Of a stretch of 64,000 nucleotides of DNA, positions 42,001 to 56,803 are shown piece by piece. Position 1 is the stretch's first letter. The number at the start of each line of letters is the position of its first letter. Made by a program: the position numbers and the translations under genes. The notes under the pieces are model-generated. The model saw nothing but the letters and a program-made list of their open reading frames with translations. It searched no databases and was not told where the DNA came from. The stretch comes from Syngnathus acus. Its lineage: Eukaryota; Chordata; Actinopteri; Syngnathiformes; Syngnathidae. The stretch spans positions 4,092,001-4,156,000 of the forward strand of contig NC_051099.1 of NCBI RefSeq assembly GCF_901709675.1, in the 5' to 3' direction.

Positions 42001-45000
42001 TGCTAGCTGCGATAGTGTCCAACGTCGCTTTGAAAATGTCCAGGTATCTCTCGTGGTTCGTTATCTAATGGACCAATTGAAGATTGGCCAAAAAACATAA
42101 ACGTATGGCCAGGCTTTGTTCACAATATAAAAGTATTGAGATCCTTGTGCATGATGTCATTTTTAGTTTCGGAGTCCGGATTCCTTCTCTTGCCTACTAC
42201 TACTTTTTTTTTTTTTTTTTTCATTTCATGAAACAGAATTTAAAAGATTTTCACAGAATCGCCTTGGAAATGAAATATGCATCACTCCCAACCAACAGTC
42301 ATGGCTTCTATGAAGCTGTCTGTCGACAAGGGCGTTAGTTGTTAACCACACATCTTCAAGAGAGTTCCCCTGTTGGATTCAAACAAATCCCTGCCGTGCT
42401 CATCTGACACAAAAACAACTGAGCGTTGAAGTGGGGAAACGCTCGTGTAGGCATAAACACTGAATGAGACGGAACGAGAATAATACTTCTTACCAAACGC
42501 TTGAATAATTGATGCCATCCACTGAAGTGCTTGAAGGTATCGACAACAGTAGTGTTGGCAGGCGGGTGATTATTTTTTTGTTTGCAAAGAAAGAAAATTA
42601 AAGAGTATGTGGTGGGAAGGTACTGAATAAATTCGTAGCAATGGATTCACCTTAAAAGAACCACAAATAAATGCATGTTTTATATTGTTTAAAAGCAAAC
42701 TTGCTTAACCCTCTTTTTTTTTGTCGCAGCAAATAACACGCCCCGCGCAAGAAGAGAAGTCCGAAGATAAAAACGAAGAGGACAAATCGGAGAAGTCTGA
42801 GAAAAAAGAAGACGAAGAAAAGAAGGACGAGGAAGAGAAAGATGAAAAGGAGGAGTCAAGGTGATTTGGGAAAATACTGCATTGTGCTTTTCCAGAGTCC
42901 AGAAAAAATACCCTTTTTTTTTTCGTGTTCATACTACACAAGCATAAATTCTTGGTTTTATTGTCTTTTGAGCCTCTAATAAACATGTCACGGCGGGATA
43001 GTGCAGGCCCTGTATTTGCTGAGTCGACCGGGGCTCGATTTTCTTTCCAAGCAGTCTCTAAAAGCTGTTTTTTCCTCCTCGAAAACCACAGGGACATTGG
43101 CAAGGACAAAGACAAGTGTGACGGTGGGGAGGACGAGGACGGGAAGGAGCAAAACACGCCGCGTGGCAGGAAGACCGCCAACAGCCAGGGCCGACGTAAG
43201 GGAAGGATCACCACACGCTCCATGGCCAATGAGGCTGCCACTATGGCGGCGGAGGAAGCACCTCCCCCTGCTTCGGAGGCTGCCGTGCCAGATCCTCCGC
43301 AGATCCCTAAATCTGACACAGCTCAGAAGTCCATTAAGGAACCTAGCAAGCCGCCGACTCCAGTAGCGTCACTGGATACAAAAGGTGAACACGCTTGAGT
43401 AAACTCTACGAGTATCAGGAGCAAATGTGAGGGTGTGAATAATGGCAGCAGACGTTGGGTTGCTGTCTTTTTCTTGAAGTCAACACAACACTGAATGCAG
43501 TGTTGTCCATCCATCACCATGGCAGTGCGCTGCTCGAGCTGTTGTTACGCTACTCGGTCACACTTCTTCAATTTCACCCTCATAAGGTCGTCACTCCAAC
43601 GGGTGACCGCATCGCTTCTCAGGTATCCAGGACCTTATTCCGTTCATCTTGTTTTGGGACTCATCGGTATCGTCTGTTCAATGTTTTTGGAAGTCCCTTG
43701 TGTGACTTTTGGACATCTGCTCCCTTCACTGTCTGCCGGAGCTCCACATCTTGTAACGTTATGCAAGGTCTGTCCTATATGGTGATTAATTAGCGTGCGT
43801 TCCGTGAGCCCTCTGGCCGTGTTCCACGTGTCACCTGTAATCTCTCACGGTGAATAATTTGGGGGATTTTTGTGTGGCGCTTGCAGCAACCACAATGCAG
43901 CACAAAGAAAGCAACTATGTGCCAGACAAGCTTAAGAAGCACAAAGTCTGCGGGGGCATGTCTGTTCATATTTTTGTTTGAAGTTGTAGTGGTGGGGGGG
44001 GGGGGGAGTGTGTCGTGAGGTGAGACGATCTGCTGGAGGCAGAAACCCAGCCTGTTTTTATAGCTCAGATCAATGGCCACCCAGCAGAGCATGTCACGGG
44101 GAGAACATGTGACTTTTGCCACTGGAGGCCCAAGCAAAGTCAAGCAGACTTGCATGTGATTCATGAAACTTATTGCCGGATTGGACGACTTTGGTTGGAC
44201 CCATCCAAGCAATGATAATTGCCCCCCCTCCACTGCCCCCACCGAGCGCACTGTAAATGCCAAGGGTTTATCTGCTTCTATTTATGTTTACACAGTTTCA
44301 GTCGACACTGACTGAGCCAGAGTTCACTTCAATGGTAGCAACTCACTTCTGTGAATTTGGCTTGTGTGCACGAGTGTGTGTGTGGGGTGGGGGGTGGGGG
44401 GTGGCGTGACGAACTATGCAGCCATGTCAAGGCAAGTGGGAGTCTGTATCAGTCTGTGCGTCTGTTTGTATGACGATCCAAGGGTTGGGACAGCATGGCT
44501 GTTGTATCTTTTAGCCTCCATCCAAGGCCATTCCCCAAAGTCTCTACTGTCTGGCTCGACATCATCTAAGGACCTCCCCTTGTGGATTATAGAGGCAGAT
44601 GGCTTTTTTGGAGCTCCAGGGAAAGGAGGGAGAAAGTGCGAATGTGAGTGTGCGAGGTGGGGAATGACCTAGAGCGACAGTGGGAGTGAGAGGGAGTAGG
44701 TCTCAGCAGCTTGTGAATGTAAACAGATTATTAGATTAGAGGCCATGAGAAGAAGCCGGCTGGAAAGAGGACAGCCTCTCTGTCTGCTCTCCCGCTCTCT
44801 CTCTTTCTCTCTCTCCCTTGCACCCATACGCTCCCGTCTATTCGTCTTGTCAGTGCTAATGGGGCTGGGTCTCTCTGCTTTCTCATTTAGCTGGTGTTGG
44901 TGAAACTGGAGAAACTTCTCGCTGGACCGAGGAGGAAATGGAGGTGGCCAAAAAAGGTAAAGATGATTGACTTTTATCTCACCGTCTTTCACTTCTTTCT

Positions 45001-48000
45001 GCGGCCCTTGCGTTTTCACGTTTTTTTTTTTTTCCCCCCCCACTCCCCTTTACACTCCTCGTGATTGCGTGAAAGGTGCCCTACCCCGTTTCAAAATCTC
45101 CCGCAAGACAGAACGTGATTGCGAACCCACGCAAGAATGAATGTGTGTGTGTGTGTCTCCCCCAACACAAAAAGAAGCTTGTGCAAGTGCGTCAGCGCTC
45201 CAGGAAGGGTTTCGGGGTGTCTTATTTATTGATGACATTTATTTAGCCGGACTGCTCAGCTGGTGTCTTGGAAATTCATCTATTCAGGCCACCCTTGAAG
45301 CACCAGAGCGTGACCGTTTTCTGCAAGGATCACTATCATTTATTAAAGTTCACATACAGTGAACAACAATATGCCATATGTCATTCAAATGTATTACTGT
45401 TCCTCTTTTTGGGTCATTTTAGCATATATATATATATTTTTTTGACTGAATCAGAAGCTTTACGGATAATTTGCACGAATGAAAGTGTGTTTTTCAGACC
45501 TGTAATGAATTCCGTAGAGTCCATCGACTCAAGAAACCTGTTAACCTTTGCTCGTTGTACAATTAAGAGGGTTTGGAAATCACGTGCAGTAAATGTGCTT
45601 TGCCACCCTAACCGGTCATGCAAGTGAATTCTTATCTCCCTTACCAATAAAAATTGCAGTCTGCTGCATTATTTATTCCTATTTTCATTCTTGGGAATTA
45701 TATTAATTCCCAGAGTGGAAAGAAATTTGGCTCGAGAAAAGGGAACTTGACAATAGAAGCTGTTTCATAATTTGGGCAAAACGAATCGAATTATAGGATA
45801 ATTGTTCTATTGTAAACAAAGCGTTCTATTTAGGGATTTCCTGATAATTGATAAAACATTTTTTAAAGTTACATCATCAGCCCCAAGTTGCGATCACGTG
45901 ATTGGATCTGGATTCTGTCTGTTGTTTTTCCATCAGGTTTAGTCGAGCATGGGCGAAACTGGACGGCCATCGCCAAAATGGTGGGCACCAAAAGTGAGGC
46001 GCAGTGCAAAAACTTCTATTTCAACTACAAGCGACGACACAATCTGGATAATCTACTCCAGCAGCATAAACAGGTAAACTCATTTCTTGTTACCTGGTGT
46101 GGTATGCCATTGAAAGTCCAAATACAAAAAGTCACTCTGATATCCAGGACACACGGCGGGCTCGTGCCGATAGGTCTCAAGGTGAAGGTCTTACCACGGC
46201 TTCGCCTGATGACGATGATGACAATGCAGACGACAGTGAAGGTTAGAGCCGAAGATGATGGAATGCATGTGCTGGCTTTCAACACACGCTATGACATTTT
46301 TGCTTTGGACTTTTATTACTGATTATCTCAACTAGGCCAAGGGCTTTCCAGGGGAGGACATAAAATGGCTGATTTTGAGCTTTCATCAGTTCCAATTGCT
46401 CAGAATAAAGTCAAAGATAAAAAAAAAAAAAAAGTTACGTTTTGAGGATCTGACGCACCCTGACTGTGCATTTGATCATTCTCCCAATATTAGATTTTAT
46501 ATATATAATATTAGCATTTATGTGTTAAGATAAATCTGTTTTAATACGATTAACAATCTAATAAGATTGGTGTAAAAAAAGCAGCGTTTTATCTCTTCGT
46601 TGTAACTTTGCGGCCTTGATCTGGCAAACAACATAAAAGATAAGACATTGTTGTCACTTGCCGTCACGTGTGATATTTCTTGGAAAGATAGGTGTGTAAT
46701 GTCAAGTGGGAGCAGCTTGATGTTTGTTCAAGTGGGAGCAGCTTGATGTTTATTCAAACTGTTTGCAGTGCACGAAAATGTAATGTCAGGAATATGTACT
46801 CTCTTCATTCTATGACCGCAAAACCTTTTCACATGTCAATTATTATATGAAGTAGTTATTGACGTTTTTTTTTTTTTTTTTCCCCCTTCTTGCGTCTTGC
46901 AGGAGGTGACAATAGCTCTGACACAGAGAGTGCTCCTTCCCCCTCTCAAACGGACCCAACCAAGTGCGGTGAGAGCAAGAGATCCGAAAATGCTTCTGGA
47001 GATGCTCAGAGTTCCGATCAGGACACGGTCCCGGTCAGCAATGCTAAAACCTCGGACCCTTCATACGGAGGCCTGCGTGTCAAGGAAGAGAAAAGCCCAG
47101 AGGCTGAATCTGGTTCCCATGAGGAAAAGAGCAGAGTGACTTCCTGCTCTGGTGTGATCCATCCAAAAACGGAACCCCAAGATATGGACATGAAAGCCGG
47201 AGAAGTTCAGGTTAAAATGGAGCCCGAGACCAAGGAGAAAGGAGAACACAGCGAGAGGCTGAAGGAGCTCCACTCGGATAATGACTCCAGCGCCACCTGC
47301 AGCGCTGATGAAGATGTGGAAGCAGAGCCTGAAAGACAAAGGTAAGGTTTTTCCACAAAGGCTTCGCTTGACATCAAGTTCACGTTTGATGTCGCTTTGG
47401 CAGAATTCTTTCCATGGAGAAGCCGTCTTTGCTCAACCCTCCCGGCACCGTCCTGGTGTCCTCACCCAAGCAAAGTCCGCACAACATCCAGCAGATGCAT
47501 CAGCGGGCAGCTGCCATTCCACCAATGGTGATCACATCAGAAGTAGGAAATGTTCTCGTAACGCTGCTTTTGCCAGAACATTTCTTCTATTTCTATCACA
47601 AGGTACCTGGACCTTATGGCCATAATCCAGTGCCCATCAGTGGTTTTGCCATGCTGCAACACCAGATCAAAGCAGCGCACGCGTCCGCTCACCAGGAGGA
47701 GAAGCAGCGGCAAGACCAGGCTGACCTGGAGCGCAGATTGCCCTTCAATACCCGTAGCCCAACTCTGATTGACAGAGATGGTAGGAGAACCGAAACCAGC
47801 CTCCATTTGGCCTACCTCTTGTTCAAGCTGCATGTGCTCCTGCTGTTTTTTGCAAGCGACCATTTATAGTGGATGCACATTTTCGGGCCTTGTTTGTGTT
47901 TGTTTGTGCTTTTTGGAGAAGCGAAAAAAAAAACAAAAAACCTTGGGGTTGGTCTTGCTTGTTGTAATCCTGCTCAGCCCGAGTCCACACAAAGAAGGTG

Positions 48001-49707
48001 CTTTCTGACGCAAACACGAGGTGCTATGCTTGACATTGCCCTTGGATGAAGAAATGAGGCTGCGGGCGGGGGGGGGACCTTTGCTCTTGCGACTAGTCAC
48101 CCATGTTTGCTGCTTCACGAGCAGTGAAGCCACTCTGCTGGCTGTGGAAGAGCTCCATGCAAAGCTTTTAGCACCCTTAAGTCAGAGTGCCGTAAAAGTG
48201 ACACCGCTGTCAGCAAACCGCCGTGCTGTGACACCACGGCTTCTGTTTTTCGCAAGTAGCCACGAATGCTATTTGCACCCTTTTTTTTTATCTGGATGGC
48301 ACTCAATGCTCCAGGGGCAATGAGTTCTCCTTTTTTTTATTTTTATTTTTTTATATAAAAGTGGTCGTCTTTGTCCTTATACCTGTGTACTGCAGGTAAG
48401 CCCCTAACCTACAATCCTTATGACATGATGTTGGCACTGGACCAAGATGCCCTTTCTGGTCGGCCAGGCTCTCCTTACAGACTGTCCCCCAGGAATCTAA
48501 GCAGGTCCTCACCCCAACCTGACCCCAACATCCCCAATGCTTTCCGCTACAATGTGCCGCCAGGTAAAAGCAAACATCTTCACCTCCCTCTCTAACCCTC
48601 CCTCCCTCCCTCGCCTGCTTTCTCAGATGCCTCGAAACCATTCCACTTTCTCCCGCTAATACTGTGTAACTCTTGTGAGACACAGTACCAGGAATATAAA
48701 GACTTTTTTTTTTTTTTAACCCTGACTTTCTAAAAAAATAAATACCTAGTATTGAGTGAGTGGACTCTGAAAAGACACAAATATGTCTTTGAGAGCGAAT
48801 GAGTGACTCCACGGATGAAATGATCTTCATTTAACTGCCTTTAGCTATGTGTTAGAATGTTAAAATTGAAGAAATACTGCGGTGCTTTTGAAGCCCCAAA
48901 TTCTAGGCGAGGCAGCAATTGAGGACAGTACATGCGGTTCCATTTCACTCTTCTAAATGTTACATTTGCTGTCTCATAATCCTGAATTCTGAGACCAGAC
49001 CATGGCCCTGTACCGTAACTGCATTTAGATCTTGTCTGCTGGGTCCAGGTTGAACTTGAAGTGTCATGTGAGGCTGGCTAGTCAAGTCATAATGTTTAAA
49101 ACTTTAGATGGTGTTTGTTTTTTGTTTTTTTTTCCCCCATAATGATAGTTGCATGTGTGTTTGACTTGTTGGTTTTCGTTCCATTGTGCAATTGTTTTCT
49201 TGCACCATGGGATTGGGAGGTCTATGTCGTAACACCATATGTGGAATACTGGTTGAGAGGCAACATCTCAAGGTTTTATGAACATTCTACCCGAAGATCT
49301 TTCCCCCCCCCCTCGTCTTATGTGGATCACCAACATGATGCGATTCATGTTGCAAGAAGCCTGGCAGTTATTTTGGAAGAAAAACAAAAACAAAACTAAA
49401 ACATGTACAGAGGCATGCTTTTGTGCACTATGCAGTATCTGTGTGGCAGCCAGCATCACTTAAGCTTTCCCACATCACAATCCAGCAGGAGTTAGTGTTG
49501 CAGTGGTTGGAGCTGTGAAAGTAGTGTGGGGGAAAATGCACTTAGAGCAACTCTTGCATTAGCCACCATATTCTCTCTTTGGTCAGCTAAATGTTGGCTG
49601 GCACACAATGATGGAGCCGACTAAATATTGCAATGAGACGAGGTTGAACTTGTATGTATGGGCTCCTACATTTGATTGATTATGGTGTGGAAGACAACTA
49701 ATGGATG

Positions 49708-49742
<35 letters not shown>

Positions 49743-52700
49743 TTGTCAAGGACATTCCATGAAGCTATGTTTGAGCCATTACCACAAAATGGAATTTGCT
49801 AAATGACAATTTGAATCAAAGGTTGCAAGTCATCTAAAACTCAGCGAAAGTCACCATTTTTTCTCCCCCCTCTTCTAATATTCTCCATCAGTCCTTCATC
49901 CAGCCCCCAATCAGCTGATCCAGAGTCTGCCAGAGGGACCCCGGATGGCTTTCGGCAGACCCAGTCGACCTCCTAACATTCCCTCGCCGCCTCCTCTCAT
50001 TCCAACCACCAAACCCACCGACAAACCGTCCTTCATTCACGGAGGCTCAATATCTCAGGTAAGAAGATTTGCCTTCATATATGTTTTCATATTTTACGTC
50101 ACATTCAAATATTTTCAACCCTTTTCAACAATTTCTGACTTCTTCAAAAATGTCCATTTTGATCGTGGGTTATCTTTCGACCATTTTAGGGAACCCCGGG
50201 CACATACCTGCCTTCGCATGCCATTTACGGGCCTGACGGGAGTAAGAACACAGTGGGCTCCATCTCTTTGGGTCTGCCTCGGCACCAAGATCCCAACAAG
50301 TCTGGTAGGCCAGTTACATATCTCTAATTCTGTCCATTGTCAGACTTTATTTGGAATAATTGGCAAACTGTTGTAAGGACTAAGTTAATGTTTTTTTTTT
50401 TTGCAGTTTCAACAATACACGATGGTAGAGGACATCCATCAAAAATGAGTGAGAACCTCACTTTCAGAGGATCAATCACTCAGGTAAAGAAGACACGAGA
50501 TGACCAATGTGTTCCTTCTGATCTCGCTTGCATTATGTTTTATTGTTGTTTTTTTCTTTTTCATATTCAGGGCACACCAGCCCTTTCCCAATCAACTGTT
50601 GCTGCTGACCTGCTGAAGGGCACCATCACAAAACTAGCCACAGAAGATCTGAGTAACTCTGACAAGGCTCGGGACCAGCTGGCTAAAGGTCATGTTATTT
50701 ATGAAGGCAAGAGTGGTCACATCCTCTCTTATGATGGTGAGTACTTCCACCAGGTTAATAAACAAGTGTGTGTGAGCAAATACACAGATGTAATTTACAT
50801 CGTATTTGTTTTAAAAGCCATCAAAAACCCAAGGGAAACGACTCGTAGTCCCAGAACTAGCCATGACTTGAAACGGACTTATGAGATGATGGAGGTGCCC
50901 ATCAGCAGAGGCCACCCTGGCAGGGAAGGAGCTCCATTTGAAGGTGCTCCGATGCTATTTTACAAATTAATTATAAAGTGCAGTTTCTGTATTACTGTGA
51001 CTGAGTGTCTGTTTTTTTGCATTCAGGTTTGATTAGCAGAGCTTTGCCCAGAGAAGGCCTCCATGGAGATTCTAAAGACCGACAAATAATCACCGGCTCT
51101 ATCATGCAAGGTAACAAACGACCAATCTCCCTATCTGTCGGGCACGACGACCATGTTTTTTTTTTTCTTCTTCATAGGAACACCAAGAACTGCCGCAGAA
51201 GCATACGAAGATGTTATCAAATACGGGAAACAGATTAAACGAGAGAGCCCACCTATCCGCTCCTTTGATGGGGGGATTGGCAAAGGAAAACCCTATGAGG
51301 GAGTTAACACCATTAAGGAGACTGGGCGCTCCATTCATGAAATCCCTAGACAGGACCAGTCTGGCCAGGATCTCAGAAAGACCCCTGACCTATCGGACAG
51401 GAGAGTCATAGAGGGTTCCATGTCTCAGGTTAGACATTTTCAAATGGCGGATGGGTTTATCTCTAATTCCCTTTTTTTATTTTTATTTGATAACAATTGC
51501 CACATTAACATTTCTGACCATGAACTATGTTTCTCCTAGATTCACTCTCTGAACCAGCCTACGATCAAGCACAATGTTAAGTCCCTAATCACCAGTCCCG
51601 GTAAGCTCTCCCACAGCTTACCCCAACACGAGGTCATAGAAAGAAGCAAGTACGAGGAGAGCAAAGCAGTGCGCCACACCTCGGTGGTTAACTCCACCAC
51701 CTCAGTCCTGCGCTCCACACACCAGGAAGCTGCAAAATCTCAGCTCAGCCCAGGCATGTACGAGGACGCCAACGCTCGTCGGACCCCTGTGAACTACAGC
51801 ACCAGTTCTGTGACCAGAGGTTCACCCATGCTGGGGCGTTCGTCAGATGGTATTTGTCACCTATATTTTCAGTTTGGTCAATAGTATGTTGCATATGATA
51901 CAAATGTCATGTGTCCCTCTCATCCACAAAGGAACAAAATCTAGTTCACATGAAAGAAAGAACGCCATGACACCCACTCAGAGAGAAAGTGTCCCAGCCA
52001 AGTCCCCAGTAGCGGGAGGCGACCCCAGGGCTTCTCACAGCCCCTTTGACCCTCACCACAGGCCGGTTGTTCCAGGGGAAGTCTACCGAGCCCACCTGCC
52101 TCCACACCTCGACCCCAGTATTGCCTTCCACCGAGTGATTGATCCTGGTATTTAGTTGTTTTTTTTTGCCCTTCACATTATTTTAAAGCACTTGTTTGGT
52201 GCTGGGAAAACCAAGTTAAATTTGAATCTTGTGTTCTATATTGTGTTGCAGCCTTCATGTTTCCCAGGCAACCGTCTCCAACTGGCTACCACAACACATA
52301 CCAGCTCTACACCATGGAGAACACGCGGCAGACCATCCTCAACGATTACATCACTTCTCAGCAGATGCAAGTCATCCCTCGGCCCGACCTGGCCCGTGGG
52401 GTGTCGCCACGAGAACAACCTGTTTCTATCCCGTACCCAGCTGGAGCTCGAGGTATGGTTTTCCACCGGCTGGCCTTTTTCTTAGCTGTAGAAGAGACCC
52501 CCGGTTGGGAGGGGCTGGAGTTTTCCCCACTGTGATGCTGTGACGTAGTCGTGGCTAGCTTTTGCAGATGTCCAGAAGCAAATGACCTCGACACATTTTG
52601 CTTTGCGGCTGCACTTTTGTTTAACAATTGATAAGTGTGACTCAAATAGTGCCTCATTGAGGCTGGCCATCTTTAAACCTGGTTGCAGCCCTGCTTACCT

Positions 52701-55700
52701 AAGCATTGCCAAACTGTATTTGGGAGCACTGACAGATGGTGGGTGTATGCAGTGCTACGAAAGAAATGATTTGGTTCTGATTGTTCACCATTGGCCCTTT
52801 GCTTCTGTCTGTAAAAGGGATAATTGATCTAGCCCAGATGCCTCCAACTATCCTGTTGCCTCACCCTGGGGGAACAGGTACTCCCACTTTGGAACGTATC
52901 GCCTACCTCCCTGGAGCTCAGCCCCCTTTCACTACTAGGGCTTTCAACCCAACCTCCATATCGCCAGGTGAGGATTCCCTCCCCAATATCTACACGCCCT
53001 TCCTTAATTTCCTCGCCACAATCTTGTGTTCCTTCACACCTCTCATGGCGTGCAGACCTGCACAGGGGTGTCCAAGGTCAGCCCCCCCTCCCCAATCAGA
53101 GACCAAGTGTAAACAAAAGTCCTAAATGGTCCAGTCAAAAGCAGACGCTTTTTAATCATATGCGACTCTACGACAATTCGGGAAGGTTATTTGTGTGTGA
53201 TGTCGTAATGTCACCCTTAGGTCACCAAGCCCACCTGGCTGCTGCAGCCGCCGCTGCCGCGAGTGTGGAGAGGGAGCGAGAACGTGACCGTGAGCAACAG
53301 GAGAAGGAACGGGAAAAAGAAAGGGAGCAGCGGGATCGAGAAATGCGCGAACGGGATCGGGAAAGAGAGCGAGCCAACGATTATCTTCGTGGGAGTGAGT
53401 AGTTGCGAATGAATTAGATGAGCATTTATTTACAATTAAAGTTACATTTAATTAGTGCTCTTTTCCTTACTAGCATGAATGTTCTTGTTCTGCTCACCAC
53501 CCACAATATCAGCCAAATGGTTGACATTGTTCTAACGTGTCATTTTTGATCAGGTGGAGTTGAGCAACCAGGAAGCCGAGGCTATCGGCATTCTCCTTCC
53601 CCTTCACTCAGAATGCAGGAAGTGGTTGTTCAGCAGCGACCAAGCATCTTTCAGGGCAAGAGCGTCATCACTTCTCTAATGTAAGTCGAACCTGCTTGAT
53701 CGGATCTCAAATAAATGGTTAAAAATCTCTTTCTGAACTCCTTTTATTTTTAGGCCACATTCAGCAGCGGCAACAGCATCGACCCAGAGTAACTCTCGCT
53801 ACAGTACGGCAGCTGACGCACTGGCTGCTTTGGTGGATATCGCAGCCTCGGCCCCACCCGTGGACGTGGCCAAAGCGAAGGAGAATAAACGGGACGAGCG
53901 CGATGACGAAATGTGTTCAGCGGCTCGGAGAGCACCGAGCATCACGGAACAGCAACAGGAGCCCGACAGGCGATCGGCACCATACGGTGCTATGCCAGGA
54001 GGGAAGCCCCACCCGGGGTACCCCGAGGGGGTTGGCGTTAAGGATAAGGGGCCGCAAACCTCAAAGTCCCGCATTGAGGAAGAGCTTCGAACCCGTGGAA
54101 AAACAACCATCACGGCGGCTAACTTCATCGACGTCATCATCACCCGGCAAATCGCCTCGGAAAAAGACACCAGAGAGCGAGGCTCTCAGAGCTCCGACTC
54201 CTCGAGTAGCTGTGAGTATATGAGAAGTTAAAAGTTTATTGTCTGTTGAGAAAGATAAATAAAACATTCGGTCATTTTCTTTTTTTTTTTTTTTTGTAAC
54301 CAACCAGTGTCCTCAAACCGATACGACAATACTGGTGGTGGAGCCATTGAAGTGATAAGTCCTGCTAGTTCCCCAGTCCGTTCCCAACAGGAAAAAACGG
54401 ACGAGGGGCAGCACACAGCAGGTATGGGACACAGGCAGCCACTTTCATTTTTTGTTCTGTAACAAAACCTTCAAGATGACATTTGACAAAGTTATATTTT
54501 TCATAAGTGATGTCAATATATCATGTCAAGAAAGGATCTAGTAGTCCTTCAGAAGGTTTGCGAGCCAAATTGTTTTGCAAGTCTGATAAAAGGATATCAG
54601 AATATTATGGAAAATAAACTAAAAAAAAAAAGATAAATAATCCACTCAATCTATTTGAGAGAAAAATAACAACTCACAAAAAAAGAGCCAGAATAATCTC
54701 GATGACATGACGGCAACTTCTGTTTGTGAATGTCGGTCATTAATATGCTGTCAAGTACTTGAGTCCAATCGATGCTTTGCTTTACTCACTCCACAACTGC
54801 TCTGCTCCTCAACTTGATTAGCTGCCATGCGGGTTTACGACATGAGTCGATACCGGCCTTCGGCAGATCCGCCCCAGCCCAGTTCACAGCAGCCCCCTAC
54901 GTCCCAGGCTGACAGCTATTCTCAAATCCCCAAGACGCATCGGGTCATGACCTTGGCAGACCACATTTCGGTAGGAAATGACTCGTGACATCACGGAAAG
55001 TGGACTGACAGTAAAGATCAAAAGTGACCTAGTTTTGTGATCTTCTTTCTGTGCTACGCAGCACATTATAACCCAGGACTTTGCTCGCAATCAAGACCCT
55101 CCTGCAGTTTCCTCGTCAGCCTCTGCCACATTCCAGAGCACGATGCCACCCACGTCTTCGTCGAGTCGAGTCAAGGGTCCCAGCCGCTACAGCCCTGAAA
55201 ATCAAATCCAGGCACCAAACCATCACCGTCCCTCCAGCAGGCTTTCCCCGGAGAACGCTGCAGACAAACCCAGATCCAGGTACAGAAATTCGAGCCAGTT
55301 ATCATCCATAATTGTCACACTTTGCCTCAATCTTTGTCCCCCACTTTCCAGACCTGGTAAGTCTCCAGAGAGAGGTGGCAGACAGATGGAGAACTATGAA
55401 CCCATCTCACCGCCACAGAGCTACCAAACCATGGATAAGCAGGAGACTGGTGGGCCTGCACCCCAAAGGCGAGAGACGGATACCTCTGAGATCAGGTTGG
55501 AGAGCTGGACAGATGAGATGCACGCTCTTGAAACCCAGGAAAATGAATCCATGTCTGGTCGTTTGTTCAATTTCAAGGAATGACTCACGGTCCCCTGGCA
55601 GTGTCAGTTACCTGCCCTCCTTCTTCACCAAACTAGAGAACACTTCACCTATGGTGAAATCCAAAAAGCAGGAGATCTTTCGTAAGTTGAACTCCACATC

Positions 55701-56770
55701 TGGTGTTGGTGATTCTGACATTGGTAAGTGGGGCTTCCTGTCTTGGTTGCGTGCAAACAAACTGTTGTCGTCTTCAAGCTCATCAACCGTGTTTTATTAC
55801 TTGCATGGTTTTTTTGGGGGGGGATTTTCACGAGCTCATTCTCCCTTTCAGGAAATGCTCAGCCAGGCACAGAGATTTTCAACTTGCCTGCTGTTACCAG
55901 CTCCAGTAAGTTGCAAAGATAGACTTGAATTTGACCATTATAGATAATCCATTTATATTGTTACGGGTGAGCTGACACAAAGACCATTTCTTTGGTCTGG
56001 ATCGACTTTTCTTATTGTAGTTTGTTGTATTGCGATTCCTAGGCAACATCAACCCTAGGAACCACTCCTTCAGTGACCCCGCCAATAACTTGGGCCTAGA
56101 AGACATAATCCGGAAAGCCTTAATGAGTAACTTGGAGGACCGAACGGAGGAGCACCAAGGTGCCATCAGCAACGCATCCAACACGAGCGGTGACACCCGC
56201 CAGGAGGCCAATCCTTCGCCGAGCATAGGTAGGTTAAGTTTCATTATTTATTCTTTATTCATCTCAATAAATATTTTTGGTAATTACAAAGAAATGGATA
56301 AAATATATATATATATTTTTTTACATTTTTCCCAGGACTATTTGCGTTATCATTACACGTTTTTCAGGAAAAAAAACAAAAAAAAAACTAACATGATGCT
56401 CCTCTACCAAACCCACAGCGAAACAGAAGCAGGGCAAAGCAAACAGCCGTAAATCGAAGTCTCCTAACCTGGGTCAGGCCTATTCGGGAGGGGATCGCCC
56501 CTCCTCTGTGTCCTCCGTACACTCCGAGGGAGACTATCACAGACAAGCACAAGCCCAATCGCAATGGAGTTGGGATGACCGACCCTCATCGGCAGGTCAG
56601 TCAGTCAGTCAGTCCATCACGCCCTTTTAAAGCATGCTGTCATTTGTGCACATATTTCAAATGTTCTTTTTCTTTTGACAGGGTCCATGCAGTTCCCTTA
56701 CAACCCGTTGACCATGCGCATAATGAGCAGCACGCCACCCACGTCAATATCTTCCCCCTCCATTCAGAGC

Positions 56771-56803
<33 letters not shown>

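Noticed and set aside
42705-43319. 204-codon minus-strand frame
   Set aside because: It is the complement of the Lys/Glu-rich ncor1 exons 42730-42860 and 43092-43384; low-complexity shadow.
50944-51026. Alternative retained segment in ncor1 after the weak donor GTGCTC at 50944
   Set aside because: The short 83-base interval contains in-frame stops, and removing it restores the conserved [13 protein letters not shown] reading, so it is treated as a short intron.
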